Shown in pieces: positions 9,253-18,010 of a stretch of DNA of 64,000 nucleotides. Below the pieces are notes generated by a model. That model ran no database searches, was not told the origin of the DNA, and was given only the letters and a program-made list of their open reading frames with translations. A program made the translations under genes and the position numbers. Position 1 is the first letter of the stretch; each line of letters starts with the position of its first letter. The stretch comes from CAZGKW01 sp964526295 (GTDB lineage: Bacteria > Planctomycetota > Phycisphaerae > FEN-1346), in contig CAZGKW010000014.1 of assembly GCA_964526295.1 (NCBI GenBank), forward strand, positions 30,288-94,287, written 5' to 3'.

Positions 9253-11040
9253 TCAATCGCCCGGTTGCTGCGCCTCGGGCCGCAGGCGCACGTGGAGCTC
9301 GCGAAGTTGCCGCTCGTCGACCGGCCCCGGAGCGCCCGTCATCAGGCACTGGGCCCGCTGGGTCTTGGGGAACGCGATCACCTGCCGGATGCTCGGCTCG
9401 CCCAACAGGAGCATGACGAACCGGTCGAGCCCCAGGGCGATGCCCCCGTGCGGCGGCGCGCCGTAGCGAAGCGCCTCCAGGAGGAACCCGAACTTCTGCT
9501 CGGCCTCCTTCCGGCCGATCCCGAGGAGCGAGAAGACCCGTTCCTGGACGTCCGGCCGATGGATACGGATGCTCCCCCCGGCCAGCTCGACCCCGTTAAG
9601 CACCAAGTCGTAGGCCCGGGCCCGCACCGAAAGCGGGTCGCTTTCAAGCTTCTCGAAGTCGTCCGGCTTCGGGCTGGTGAACGGGTGATGGATCGCCACG
9701 TGCCGCTTCTCCTCCACGTCGTACTCCAGCAGCGGGAAGTCGGTGACCCAGCAGAAGTTGAGCTTGCCCGCCGGCACGTGGCCGAGCTGGCGCCCCAGGT
9801 GGACCCGCAGGGCCCCGAGGCTGTTGGCCACGACGGCGGCCTCGTCGGCGACGAACAGCAGCAGGTCGCCCGGCTCGGCGGCGAACCGCTCCCGGATCGT
9901 CGCCTGCTGCTCGGGGGTGAAGAACTTCGCGATCGTCCCGGTCAGTCCCTCTTCCGTGACTCGCATCCACGCCAGGCCCTTGGCGCCGTGCTCGCCGGCG
10001 AAGGCCGTCAGCTTGTTGATCTCCCCCAGGGAGAGGTCCTGGCCGCCGGGCACCTTCAGGCCCCGGACGTGGCCGCCTTTCTCGGCCGCCTCCCGGAAGA
10101 TGCGGAAGTCGCTCTCCCGGGCCACCTCGGCAATGTCCGTCAGCTTCATCTCGAACCGCCGGTCGGGCTTGTCCGAGCCGTAGTCCCGCATGGCCTCGGC
10201 GAACGTGAGCCGCGGGAACGGCGTCGTCACCTCCACCTCGAGCAGGTCGCGGACGACGGCCGCCACGACCCGCTCCAGGACGCCCATCACGTCGTCCTCG
10301 GTGACGAAGGCCATCTCCAGGTCAAGCTGGGTAAACTCCGGCTGGCGGTCCGCCCGGAGGTCCTCGTCGCGGAGGCACTTGGCGATCTGATAGTACCGGT
10401 CGTACCCGGAGATCATCAGGATCTGCTTGAAGAGCTGCGGCGACTGGGGCAGGGCGTAGAACCGGCCCGGGTTGATCCGGCTCGGCACGAGGAAGTCCCG
10501 CGCCCCCTCCGGCGTCGACTTCGTCAGGAGCGGCGTCTCCACGTCGACGAAGCCCTCCTCGTCGAGCACCCGACGCATCGTCTGGACGATCCGGTGCCGC
10601 GCCACCAGGTTCCGTTGCATCACGGGCCGCCGCAGGTCGAGATGCCGGTACCTGAGGCGGACGTCCTCGCCCGCGTCGCACTGGTCGGAGACCTCCAGGG
10701 GCGGCGGGAGGCTTTCGGCAAGGACCTCGGCCGAGCGGACGCGGACCTCGATCTCGCCCGTGGCGATCTTGGGGTTGATCATCTCCTCGGGGCGGGCCTC
10801 GACCTCGCCCTCGACGGCGACCACGTACTGGCCGTGCATGCCCTCGGCCAGGGCATGGGCCGCGGCGGCCGTCTCCGGGTTGAAGACGCACTGGGTCCGG
10901 CCGAAGCGGTCCCTCAGGTCGATGAAGATCAGGCCGCCGTGATCGCGGCTCGAATCGACCCATCCGGCCAGCCGGACGGTCTCGCCGGCGTGCCGTTTAC
11001 GAATCTCGCCGCAGGTGTGCGTTCGGTAGGTCGTCTCCAT
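9253..11040 (-). CDS. aspS: Aspartyl-tRNA synthetase, bacterial type
   Basis: 595 residues, normal bacterial AspRS length. Order: anticodon-binding OB fold (residues about 1-105, with VRLAGWVDSSRDHGGLIFID), class II motif 2 region (YYQIAKCLRDEDLRADRQPEFTQ), the bacterial GAD insertion in the middle (about 310-410), and motif 3 (GIALGLDRFVMLL) near the end. The start METTYRTHTCGEIR has AGGAGGTGCCTC just upstream; an in-frame ATG ten codons earlier has no RBS. It charges tRNA-Asp; whether it also charges tRNA-Asn cannot be decided here. A promoter (TTGAAG, 16 bases, TATAGT) lies at 11070-11097, leaving a short leader. A separate small transcription unit ends just upstream. Confidence 0.97.
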   Translation of the reverse strand: METTYRTHTCGEIRKRHAGETVRLAGWVDSSRDHGGLIFIDLRDRFGRTQCVFNPETAAAAHALAEGMHGQYVVAVEGEVEARPEEMINPKIATGEIEVRVRSAEVLAESLPPPLEVSDQCDAGEDVRLRYRHLDLRRPVMQRNLVARHRIVQTMRRVLDEEGFVDVETPLLTKSTPEGARDFLVPSRINPGRFYALPQSPQLFKQILMISGYDRYYQIAKCLRDEDLRADRQPEFTQLDLEMAFVTEDDVMGVLERVVAAVVRDLLEVEVTTPFPRLTFAEAMRDYGSDKPDRRFEMKLTDIAEVARESDFRIFREAAEKGGHVRGLKVPGGQDLSLGEINKLTAFAGEHGAKGLAWMRVTEEGLTGTIAKFFTPEQQATIRERFAAEPGDLLLFVADEAAVVANSLGALRVHLGRQLGHVPAGKLNFCWVTDFPLLEYDVEEKRHVAIHHPFTSPKPDDFEKLESDPLSVRARAYDLVLNGVELAGGSIRIHRPDVQERVFSLLGIGRKEAEQKFGFLLEALRYGAPPHGGIALGLDRFVMLLLGEPSIRQVIAFPKTQRAQCLMTGAPGPVDERQLRELHVRLRPEAQQPGD

Positions 11041-11069
11041 GAGGCACCTCCTCGCTTGCTGGTCGCCCA

Positions 11070-11097
11070 ACTATAGGTCTGTTCGTGCGCCCTTCAA
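11070..11097 (-). promoter_or_regulatory. Promoter of aspS
   Basis: On the reverse strand TTGAAG (11097-11092) is followed by a 16-base spacer and TATAGT (11075-11070). Transcription would begin near 11063, about 23 bases before the aspS ATG. Sigma70-type, judged by eye. Confidence 0.6.
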
Positions 11098-11141
11098 CCG
11101 ATTTCGGGGTCTCGGTGTGCCACCACTCCCGGCCGACACAG

Positions 11142-11175
11142 AAAAAGGCCCCGGGACGATCGTCCCGAGACCTTT
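11142..11175 (-). terminator. Intrinsic terminator of the small unit upstream of aspS
   Basis: Read on the reverse strand, a stem centred on the 16-bp palindrome CGGGACGATCGTCCCG, extended by AAAGG/CCTTT pairing, runs directly into five T residues. The T run is on the reverse strand, so it stops leftward transcription. Confidence 0.75.
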
Positions 11176-11251
11176 GCAGTTCGCGAATCGGCGCGCAGCG
11201 GCCCCAGGGTCAGCCGGAGTCCGCGTTATTGCCGCGCCGCTTCGTCATGGT
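11142..11251 (-). ncRNA. Putative ~110-nt small RNA / mini-gene upstream of aspS
   Basis: A complete short reverse-strand transcription unit. The promoter at 11258-11286 predicts a start at about 11251 and an intrinsic terminator ends it at 11142. Between them CGGCGCG (11239-11233) and CGCGCCG (11195-11189) are perfectly complementary. The RNA would begin ACC-ATG, so a 12-codon leaderless peptide MTKRRGNNADSG (11248-11210) is possible. aspS has its own promoter after this terminator, so the unit looks independent rather than a simple aspS attenuator. SRP RNA, tmRNA, 6S and RNase P signatures were looked for and not found. Confidence 0.45.
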
Positions 11252-11257
11252 GCGGAG

Positions 11258-11286
11258 AGTATCGGCACTTCGACCGGCGGCGTCAA
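11258..11286 (-). promoter_or_regulatory. Promoter of the small RNA unit upstream of aspS
   Basis: Reverse strand TTGACG (11286-11281), 17-base spacer, GATACT (11263-11258). The predicted start lies about three bases before an ATG. Confidence 0.6.
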
Positions 11287-11469
11287 GCGAAAAGCCCGGC
11301 CGCGCCCGGGCGTCGGACCCCTTCAGGCGGTTGACGACCATCGGACTCCATTCGGCAGTTCGGAACACTCGGCCGGACGGGCCGTCTACAGGAGTACCAA
11401 CCGACGCGGAACCGGTGCCTGTGCTGCACCGCTCGAATGGACCGGACCCATAGCTGAGCGGAGGCGACC

Positions 11470-11721
11470 ATGGCAAATCCACACGCGCGAGCGAAGGCGG
11501 CTTTCCTCGTCTTGCGGGTGCTTGCCGCGAATTCGGGGACGGCCGGCTCGGGCGTCGTCCGCGCTCTTGACGAGAACCTGTGCCCGGCACGCTGGCCGGT
11601 GAGGCTGACGACGGCCGACAGGGGCACGAAGCTCCGTGTGCGGCTTGCCGTCGCCGGACGGGGCAGTCTCGCGCTGGCTGCCGCGACGGCGGCCTGTACG
11701 TCTTCGGCGTGGCTGCCGTGA
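11470..11721 (+). CDS. Possible small protein, 83 residues
   Basis: An open frame in the aspS-Nudix gap. Its ATG has GGAGG six bases upstream, and it ends before the Nudix promoter. The product is Ala/Arg-rich with no motif I recognise. Third-position GC is lower than in neighbouring genes, and no clear promoter was found, so it may be chance. The surrounding 11290-11740 stretch holds nothing else convincing on either strand. Confidence 0.2.
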   Translation: MANPHARAKAAFLVLRVLAANSGTAGSGVVRALDENLCPARWPVRLTTADRGTKLRVRLAVAGRGSLALAAATAACTSSAWLP

Positions 11722-11740
11722 CGGGTCTCGCGCCGTGAGG

Positions 11741-11769
11741 TTGCATGCCGCCGGTGGGCCCCCTATAAT
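11741..11769 (+). promoter_or_regulatory. Promoter of the Nudix-rhomboid unit
   Basis: TTGCAT (11741-11746), 17-base spacer, perfect TATAAT (11764-11769). The start of transcription would be near 11776, leaving a leader of about 27 bases to the ATG at 11803. Confidence 0.75.
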
Positions 11770-11802
11770 CGGGGTCAGCCACGTACCCCGCGAAAGCCAC
11801 GC

Positions 11803-12345
11803 ATGACCGCCCAGCCCGAGGTCCTCAGCCGCGACCGCATTTTCGACGGACGCAAGGTCGCCCTGGAAGTCCATCGCATCCGCGATACGTCCGGCCGCGA
11901 GGCCGAGCGTGAGGTGATCCTGCACGGCGGCAGCGTGGCGATCCTGGCGTTTCCCGAGCCGGGGCGGGTGCTCCTGGAGCGGAACTGGCGGTACCCCATC
12001 GGGGGTTACATCCTGGAGCTCCCCGCCGGGACACTTGAGCCTGACGAGGAACCGGGCGACTGTGCCCGCCGCGAGCTGGCCGAGGAGACGGGCTACCGGG
12101 CCGGTCGCGTCGAGCGGCTCCTCACGATCCATCCGAGCCCCGGCATCCTGTCGGAGCGGCTCACGATCTACCTCGCTCGCAACGTGGAGCCGGGCGAGCC
12201 CGACCGCGAGCCGGGCGAGCAGATCGAGAACCGGCTCGTGCCGGTCGAGGAGGCCCTCGAGATGGTCCGGGACGGCCGAATCACGGACGCCAAGACCGTG
12301 GCGGGGCTCCTCTACTGGGACCGGTTCGTGAGGGGGTCGTCCTGA
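11803..12345 (+). CDS. Nudix hydrolase, ADP-ribose pyrophosphatase type
   Basis: 180 residues with a complete Nudix box. G at GTLEPDEEPG is followed by five residues and E, then seven residues and REL-A-EE-T-GY, matching G-x5-E-x7-REU-x-EE-x-G-U. The N-terminal dimer-swap strand (DRIFDGRKVALEVHRI) and the RNWRYPIGGYILELPAG segment before the box resemble ADP-ribose / NudF-type enzymes. Family role: cleavage of ADP-ribose or related nucleotide-sugar pyrophosphates in the cytoplasm. Expressed from the promoter at 11741-11769. The stop codon TGA overlaps the ATG of the rhomboid gene by one base, so the pair is coupled. Confidence 0.92.
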   Translation: MTAQPEVLSRDRIFDGRKVALEVHRIRDTSGREAEREVILHGGSVAILAFPEPGRVLLERNWRYPIGGYILELPAGTLEPDEEPGDCARRELAEETGYRAGRVERLLTIHPSPGILSERLTIYLARNVEPGEPDREPGEQIENRLVPVEEALEMVRDGRITDAKTVAGLLYWDRFVRGSS

Positions 12346-13250
12346 TGGCCTGGCACCAGACGTGGAACGACCCGCCGCAGGGCCACGGAGGGGGGTTCTT
12401 CCGCCCGCGGATGCCGTGGAAGCTCTCCGGCGTGACGATGCTTGTGATCGTCACGGTGGGCATCCACATTCTGGACTGGCTGACGGGCCGGCAGATCTTC
12501 TTCAGGCTGGGCGCCCTGACGGTCGAGGATGCCGTCTTTCGGCTCCAGGTCTGGCGGCTCGTGACCTACATGTTCCTGCACGGCGGCCTGTTCCACATCC
12601 TGATCAACATGTTCATTCTGTGGATGCTGGGGCGGTATCTGGAGGCTGGCCTCGGCCGGAAGCAGTTCTTCTACCTGTACTTCATCAGCGGCATCGTGGG
12701 GGGGTTGTTCCAGATCGGTTTCGACGTTCTGATGGATGCCCGTTTCGGCGTGCGGATGACCCCGTACGGCGAGCACAACTACCTGACGCAGCCCGCGGTG
12801 GGGGCGTCGGGGGCCGTCATGGGCGTCCTGATGGCCTTCGGCACGCTGTACCCGCGGGAGCGGGTGTTCGTGCTGGTCCTTTTCTTCTTCGTGCCGATCG
12901 AGGCCCGGTGGCTGGCCCTGGGCTACTTCGTCTTGGAGACGCTCTCGGCCATCCAGGGCCTGTCGAGCGGCGTGGCGACCGGCGTGGCACACGCGGCCCA
13001 CGTGGGGGGGCTGGTCGTCGGCTACATCTGGATCCGGTTCGGCCGCCTGATCTACGGCCGCCTCCAGGGCCTGAAGGACCGGGCCGTCGCCTCAGGAGGC
13101 GGCGAGAGGAGGCCCCGCCGGGAGGAGGCCGAACGGGCCGAGGTCGACCGCATCCTCCGCAAGATCCACGAGCAGGGCATCGCCAGCCTGACGACCCGGG
13201 AGAAGCTGTTCCTCCAGGATACCTCCCGCCGCTACCGCGACGGGTCCTGA
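12345..13250 (+). CDS. Rhomboid-family intramembrane serine protease
   Basis: 301 residues with about six membrane segments. Rhomboid signatures appear in order: WRLVTYMFLHGGLFHILINM (the L1 loop / first conserved His region), GASGAVMG with the catalytic Ser near residue 149, and HAAHVGGLVVG with the catalytic His. A soluble, charged C-terminal tail of about 70 residues ends VDRILRKIHEQGIASLTTREKLFL, a small helical module often attached to bacterial rhomboids. It would cleave membrane-spanning substrates within the cytoplasmic membrane. Translationally coupled to the Nudix gene (TGATG) and 63 bases before pyk; the functional link between them is unknown. Confidence 0.92.
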   Translation: MAWHQTWNDPPQGHGGGFFRPRMPWKLSGVTMLVIVTVGIHILDWLTGRQIFFRLGALTVEDAVFRLQVWRLVTYMFLHGGLFHILINMFILWMLGRYLEAGLGRKQFFYLYFISGIVGGLFQIGFDVLMDARFGVRMTPYGEHNYLTQPAVGASGAVMGVLMAFGTLYPRERVFVLVLFFFVPIEARWLALGYFVLETLSAIQGLSSGVATGVAHAAHVGGLVVGYIWIRFGRLIYGRLQGLKDRAVASGGGERRPRREEAERAEVDRILRKIHEQGIASLTTREKLFLQDTSRRYRDGS

Positions 13251-13313
13251 CGCGAAGCAAAGGGCGCGATTCGGGGCGATCGGACCACGAGCCGCCGTAC
13301 CTCGAGGGCCTCC

Positions 13314-14771
13314 ATGAAACCCATTACGCTCCGCCTGACGAGCATCGTGGCGACCCTCGGTCCGGCGTCCTCCGACGAGGCCACCCTCGGGCGGATGCTC
13401 GACGCGGGCCTCGACGTCGCCCGCCTCAATTTCGCCCACGGGACCCACGAGTCGCACGAGCAAATCCTTGCGGCCCTTCGCCGGGCCGCGGCGAGCCGCG
13501 AGAAGTTCGTCGCCGTCCTCCAGGACCTGGCGGGCCCGAAGCTTCGTCTCCGCACGCCGGGCGGCGGCGACCTCGCCGTCGAACCCGGCACCCGGCTGCG
13601 GCTCCTGCGGGAGCTGCCGGAAGACGCCGAGCCGGACACGATCGCAACGACCTACCCGGCCATGGTGGATGACTGCGCCGAGGGCGAGCCCGTCCTCTTC
13701 GGCGACGGCGCGGTGCCGATGCACGTGGCCGAGTCGGTTGGCGACCATCTCGTCCTGGAAAGCGAGCACCCGGGCGTCCTGCACGACGGCATGGGCGTCA
13801 ACCTGCCCGAGACGGCCATCGCCGCCCCCACCGTCACCGAGAAGGACTGGCATGACTTGGAGTGGGGCCTGGAGCACGAGGTCGACTATGTGGGCCTGTC
13901 GTTCGTCCGTCGGGCGGACGACGTCCGTGCCGTCAAGGACCGCATCCGGGACGCGGGGGCGTCGGCCCAGGTGATCGCCAAGATCGAGAAGGCCCAGGCC
14001 ATCGAGGACTTTGACGCCATTCTCGACGCGGCCGACGGCATCATGGTGGCCCGCGGCGACCTCGGCGTGGAGATGGACGTGGCCCGCGTGCCGATCCTCC
14101 AGAAGGACCTCCTCCGCCGGGCCGCCCGGGCCGGGGTTGCGGTCATCACGGCCACCCAGATGCTGGAGTCGATGACCCGCCGGCCGCGCCCCACCCGGGC
14201 CGAGGTCTCCGACGTCGCCAACGCCGTCTTCGACGGTTCCGACTCGGTGATGCTCTCGGGCGAAACGGCCGTCGGGCAGTACCCCGTGCGGACGGTCGAG
14301 GTCATGGACCACGTGATCGACCTGGCGGAGGACTATGCCCAGCAGGCGAACTGGCCCGCGCCGGGTACGGCCGCGGGGCGGTACCTCTGGGCCGAGCGGG
14401 CGGTGGTCCTCGGGGCCGCCCGGATCGCCCAGGACCTCGACGTCGCCCTGGTCGTCGTGCTGACGCACTCGGGGCAGACGGCCCTGCTCCTGTCGAAGCA
14501 GTGGCTCCGGGTGCCGATCCTGGCGATCAGCGGCCGGCTCGATACCTGCCGCCGGATGGCGCTCTATCGCGGCGTGGTGCCGATGCGTCATCCCGAGCTG
14601 ATCGGCCAGGAGCGCCTCGCCGAGGACATCGAGCGGCTGGCCCTGAAGCGGAAATTCGTTGCCGACGGCGACCGGGTGCTGATAGTCTGCGGCCAGTTCC
14701 CGGGCCGGCCGGGCGGCACGGACACGCTTCGCGTCCACACCGTCGGATCGAGCCAAGAGGGTGAGGGATGA
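13314..14771 (+). CDS. pyk: Pyruvate kinase
   Basis: 485 residues, full length. It opens MKPITLRLTSIVATLGPAS, then GLDVARLNFAHGT (substrate-binding region), VGLSFVRRADDV, VIAKIEKAQAIEDFD with the catalytic Lys, GIMVARGDLGVEM, and ATQMLESM followed by PTRAEVSDVANAVFDGSD and SVMLSGETA. The C-terminal regulatory domain is present and ends FPGRPGGTDTLRVHTVG. It catalyses phosphoenolpyruvate + ADP to pyruvate + ATP in glycolysis. The family's usual N-R motif near the substrate pocket reads N-F-A-H-G here, a common variation. Its TGA overlaps the ATG of the next lipoprotein gene by four bases. Confidence 0.97.
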   Translation: MKPITLRLTSIVATLGPASSDEATLGRMLDAGLDVARLNFAHGTHESHEQILAALRRAAASREKFVAVLQDLAGPKLRLRTPGGGDLAVEPGTRLRLLRELPEDAEPDTIATTYPAMVDDCAEGEPVLFGDGAVPMHVAESVGDHLVLESEHPGVLHDGMGVNLPETAIAAPTVTEKDWHDLEWGLEHEVDYVGLSFVRRADDVRAVKDRIRDAGASAQVIAKIEKAQAIEDFDAILDAADGIMVARGDLGVEMDVARVPILQKDLLRRAARAGVAVITATQMLESMTRRPRPTRAEVSDVANAVFDGSDSVMLSGETAVGQYPVRTVEVMDHVIDLAEDYAQQANWPAPGTAAGRYLWAERAVVLGAARIAQDLDVALVVVLTHSGQTALLLSKQWLRVPILAISGRLDTCRRMALYRGVVPMRHPELIGQERLAEDIERLALKRKFVADGDRVLIVCGQFPGRPGGTDTLRVHTVGSSQEGEG

Positions 14772-15343
14772 GGGCCACGTCGCAGGCTTTGCTGGTTGGG
14801 CTGGCTGCCTCCCTGGCCGCCGGCTGTGCCGGACAGGCCGCCCGCCGCGAGAACCCGATGCGGCTTCCCGGCGTGGAACCGACGGAGGCGGCCGCACTGA
14901 CGAAGCAGGTCCTTCGCGACATGCGGTTCGAGGTGATCCAGCCGGACGCGGCCCCGGGTCGGATCGAGACGGAGCCCCTGGTCGGGGCGTCGTGGTTCGA
15001 GTTCTGGCGGGAGGACACGATCGGCTGCGACCAGGTGGCCGAGGCGAGCATCCACACAGTCCTCCGCCGCGTCTCGGCCAGCGTCACGCCCACCGAGAGG
15101 GGATGTGAGGTCGCCGTGACGGCCGTCCGGGGTCGGCGCTCCGTGCCGGGCGGAGGCGACCCGGGCGTCAGCGAGAGTTTCAGTCTGTATCGGACGCCCC
15201 GGATGAGCATGGAACGGTCCGACGCCCTGGCGGCGGGCGGCGAGACCTGGGTCGCGATGGGCCGCGACGAGCGGCTCGAGCAGCGAATCCTGTCCCGCAT
15301 CTATCGGCGCCGGTCCGAGGCGCCTCCGGCATCCGGCGGATGA
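14768..15343 (+). CDS. Putative lipoprotein of unknown function
   Basis: 191 residues; the start ATGA overlaps the pyk stop. The N-terminus MRATSQALLVGLAASLAAGC is a lipoprotein signal with lipobox LAAGC. The remainder contains a predicted small alpha/beta domain (EAAALTKQVLRDMRFEV, GRIETEPLVGASWFEFWRED). This resembles the DUF-type periplasmic lipoproteins that handle envelope assembly in Planctomycetota, but no named domain is recognised. It lies between pyk and mutS and is probably transcribed with both. Expected location: inner leaflet of the outer membrane or periplasmic face. Confidence 0.7.
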   Translation: MRATSQALLVGLAASLAAGCAGQAARRENPMRLPGVEPTEAAALTKQVLRDMRFEVIQPDAAPGRIETEPLVGASWFEFWREDTIGCDQVAEASIHTVLRRVSASVTPTERGCEVAVTAVRGRRSVPGGGDPGVSESFSLYRTPRMSMERSDALAAGGETWVAMGRDERLEQRILSRIYRRRSEAPPASGG

Positions 15344-15400
15344 GCGTCCCGAACGCCCGGGGCCTTGCGCCCCGGCGCCGGCGAGCAGTCCGAGGTCTCC

Positions 15401-17995
15401 ATGGCCACGCCCGCGATGAAACAGTTCCGCCGGATCAAGGCCCAGTATCCGGACGCGGTCCTGTTCTTCCGCATGGGCGATTTCTACGAATTGTTCTACG
15501 ATGATGCCCGCGTCGGATCGAAGGTCATGGGCATCGCCCTGACGAGCCGCTCGAAAGGCACCTCCGCCATCCCCATGTGCGGCCTCCCGTACCACGCCGT
15601 CGATTCCTACCTGGCCAAGATGATCCGCGCCGGCTACCGGGTGGCCATCTGCGAGCAGATGGAGGACCCGGCCGAGGCGAAGGGCGTCGTCCGGCGCGAC
15701 GTCGTCCGCGTCGTCACGCCGGGGACCCTCACCGACGACGCCCTCCTGGAGGACAAGGAGAACAACTTCCTGGCGGCGGCGTACGTCGATGGCGACACGG
15801 CGGGCCTGGCGTGGGTCGACCTCTCGACCGGGACGTTCCGCGTCCGCGACGTTGGGCGGGAGGCGCTGCTCGACGAGCTGACGCGTCTCCGCCCGAGGGA
15901 GTGCCTCGTGCCGGAGGGCTTCGCCGACTCGGCCTGCGACCTGGCCGGGGCGATCCTGGAGTGCGTGGGGGTCGAGCCGCTCGAGCGGTCGGCGTTCGTC
16001 TTCGAGCGCGACGAGGCCGAGCGGCTCCTGACGGCCCACTTCGGCACCGACTCGCTCCACGGCTTCGGCGTGGCGGACCTCGGCTCGGCCATCTCGGCCG
16101 CCGGGGCCGTCATCGACTACCTCGACGAGACCCAGCGGACGAGCCTGGGGCACATCAGCCGCATCGAACGCGTCACCGCCGGCCGGTGGCTCTACCTGGA
16201 TGAGACGACCCAGCGGAGCCTGGAGCTGGTCGAAACGCTCCGCGAGCGGCGGCGCGACCACACCCTGCTCTGGGTGCTCGACCGGACGGAGACGGCGATG
16301 GGGGGGCGGCTGGTCCGCGAATGGATCGTCTATCCGCTGGCCCGGGCCGACGCGATCCGCGAGAGGCTGGACGCCGTCGAGGAGCTGGTGGCCGGAGGCG
16401 ACCTGCGGCAGGAGCTGGCGAAGCTCCTGGCGGACACGGCGGACGTGGAGCGGATCGTCGGTCGTGTCGCGACAGGCCGGGCGTCGCCACGCGACCTCCT
16501 GGCCTTGGGGCGCACCCTCGCCCGCATCCCTGCCGTCAAGGCCCGCCTCTCGGCCCGCGAGAGCGAGCTCCTCGCCCGCCTGGAGGGCGAGCTGGACCTG
16601 CACGGCGACCTGCGGGCGGTCCTCGACGCCGCCATTGCAGACGACGCGCCGGCCCGGCTGATCGACGGCGGCGTCATCAAGGCGGGCTACAGCGAGGAGC
16701 TCGACCGCCTCCGCGACGTCGGCTCCACCAGCGCCAAATGGCTCGCGAAGTTCCAGGCCGCCGAGAGCCGACGCACGGGCATCCCCAGCCTGAAGGTTGG
16801 CTTCAACAAGGTCTTCGGCTACTACATCGAGATCACGAACACGCACAAAGACCGCGTGCCGCCCGAATACATCCGCAAGCAGACCCTGAAGAACGCCGAG
16901 CGATACATCACGCCGGAGCTGAAGGAGCACGAGGTCGATGTGCTCGGGGCCGAGGAGAAGGCCAAGGTCCTGGAGGCCCGCCTGTTCGAGGAGGTCCGGG
17001 GCCGCGTGGCCGAGGACGTCGCGCGGCTCCAGGCGACTGCCGCCGCGCTGGCGCGCCTGGACGTCCTCCAGAGCTTGGCCCGGATCGCCTCGGAGAGGGG
17101 CTACGTCAAGCCCGTCCTCACGGAGGAGCCGGTCCTGGAGATCACCGACGGCCGGCACCCCGTCCTGGAGGTCGTCCTGGGGCCCGAGTTTGTCCCGAAC
17201 GACACGCACCTCGGCGGGTCGCAGGCCGGCGTCGCCATCATCACCGGCCCGAACATGGCGGGCAAGTCGACCTACATCCGCCAGGTGGCCCTCCTGGCCC
17301 TGATGGCCCACATGGGATCCTGGGTGCCGGCACGCCGGGCGACGGTCGGCCTGGTCGACCGGATCTTCACCCGCGTCGGGGCGGCAGACGAACTGGCCCG
17401 CGGCCGATCGACCTTCATGGTCGAGATGACCGAGACCGCCAACATCCTCAACAACGCCACCGACCGCAGCCTCGTCATCCTGGACGAGGTGGGCCGCGGC
17501 ACCAGCACGTTCGACGGCGTGGCCCTGGCTTGGGCCGCCACCGAGCATATCGTCCGCCACGTCGGCTGCCGCACCCTCTTTGCCACGCACTACCACGAGC
17601 TGACCGAGCTGTCGGACGTCCTCGAGGGGGTGGCGAACTACAACGTCGCCGTCCGCGAATGGCAGGACCAGGTCGTCTTCCTCCACAAGATCGTCCCGGG
17701 GGGGACCGATAAGAGCTACGGCGTGCACGTGGCGCGGCTGGCGGGCGTTCCCCGTCCGGTCGTCGAGCGGGCCACGGAGATCCTCGGGGAGCTCGAGGGG
17801 GCCCACGTGGACGAGCAGGGCCGGCCCCGCTTCGCCGGACGGCCCGAGGGACCCGCGGAGCCGCCCTCCGCCCAACTCACCCTGTTCGAAGGGGCCGACG
17901 CCGCCATCGCCGACGAGCTCCGCCGCCTCGATCTCGACAACCTGACGCCGTTTGAGGCCCTCGAGAAGCTTCGCGAACTGAAGGAAGGGCTGTAG
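15401..17995 (+). CDS. mutS: DNA mismatch repair protein MutS
   Basis: 864 residues from the ATG preceded by GAGG; an upstream in-frame start adds 12 unconserved residues. The N-terminal mismatch-recognition domain has FFRMGDFYELFYDDA, containing the F-x-E motif that wedges the mismatch. Connector, lever and clamp domains follow (GYYIEITNTHKDRVP in the clamp). The ATPase domain has Walker A GPNMAGKSTYIRQ, STFMVEMTETANIL and Walker B LVILDEVGRGTSTFDG, then FATHYHELTEL. The C-terminal dimer / beta-clamp region is intact. It recognises base mismatches and small loops. No mutL is visible in the window. The ankyrin-protease gene starts 15 bases downstream. Confidence 0.98.
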   Translation: MATPAMKQFRRIKAQYPDAVLFFRMGDFYELFYDDARVGSKVMGIALTSRSKGTSAIPMCGLPYHAVDSYLAKMIRAGYRVAICEQMEDPAEAKGVVRRDVVRVVTPGTLTDDALLEDKENNFLAAAYVDGDTAGLAWVDLSTGTFRVRDVGREALLDELTRLRPRECLVPEGFADSACDLAGAILECVGVEPLERSAFVFERDEAERLLTAHFGTDSLHGFGVADLGSAISAAGAVIDYLDETQRTSLGHISRIERVTAGRWLYLDETTQRSLELVETLRERRRDHTLLWVLDRTETAMGGRLVREWIVYPLARADAIRERLDAVEELVAGGDLRQELAKLLADTADVERIVGRVATGRASPRDLLALGRTLARIPAVKARLSARESELLARLEGELDLHGDLRAVLDAAIADDAPARLIDGGVIKAGYSEELDRLRDVGSTSAKWLAKFQAAESRRTGIPSLKVGFNKVFGYYIEITNTHKDRVPPEYIRKQTLKNAERYITPELKEHEVDVLGAEEKAKVLEARLFEEVRGRVAEDVARLQATAAALARLDVLQSLARIASERGYVKPVLTEEPVLEITDGRHPVLEVVLGPEFVPNDTHLGGSQAGVAIITGPNMAGKSTYIRQVALLALMAHMGSWVPARRATVGLVDRIFTRVGAADELARGRSTFMVEMTETANILNNATDRSLVILDEVGRGTSTFDGVALAWAATEHIVRHVGCRTLFATHYHELTELSDVLEGVANYNVAVREWQDQVVFLHKIVPGGTDKSYGVHVARLAGVPRPVVERATEILGELEGAHVDEQGRPRFAGRPEGPAEPPSAQLTLFEGADAAIADELRRLDLDNLTPFEALEKLRELKEGL

Positions 17996-18010
17996 CCGCC
18001 CACTGCCCCC

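Noticed and set aside
11142..11175. The terminator upstream of aspS as an aspS attenuator
   Set aside because: A separate promoter lies between it and aspS, so it most simply ends another transcript; read-through remains possible but is not shown.
11210..11800. Long reverse-strand open frame across the aspS-Nudix gap
   Set aside because: Arg/Pro-rich, no RBS and no motif, and it runs across the promoter of the Nudix gene; a shadow frame of GC-rich DNA.
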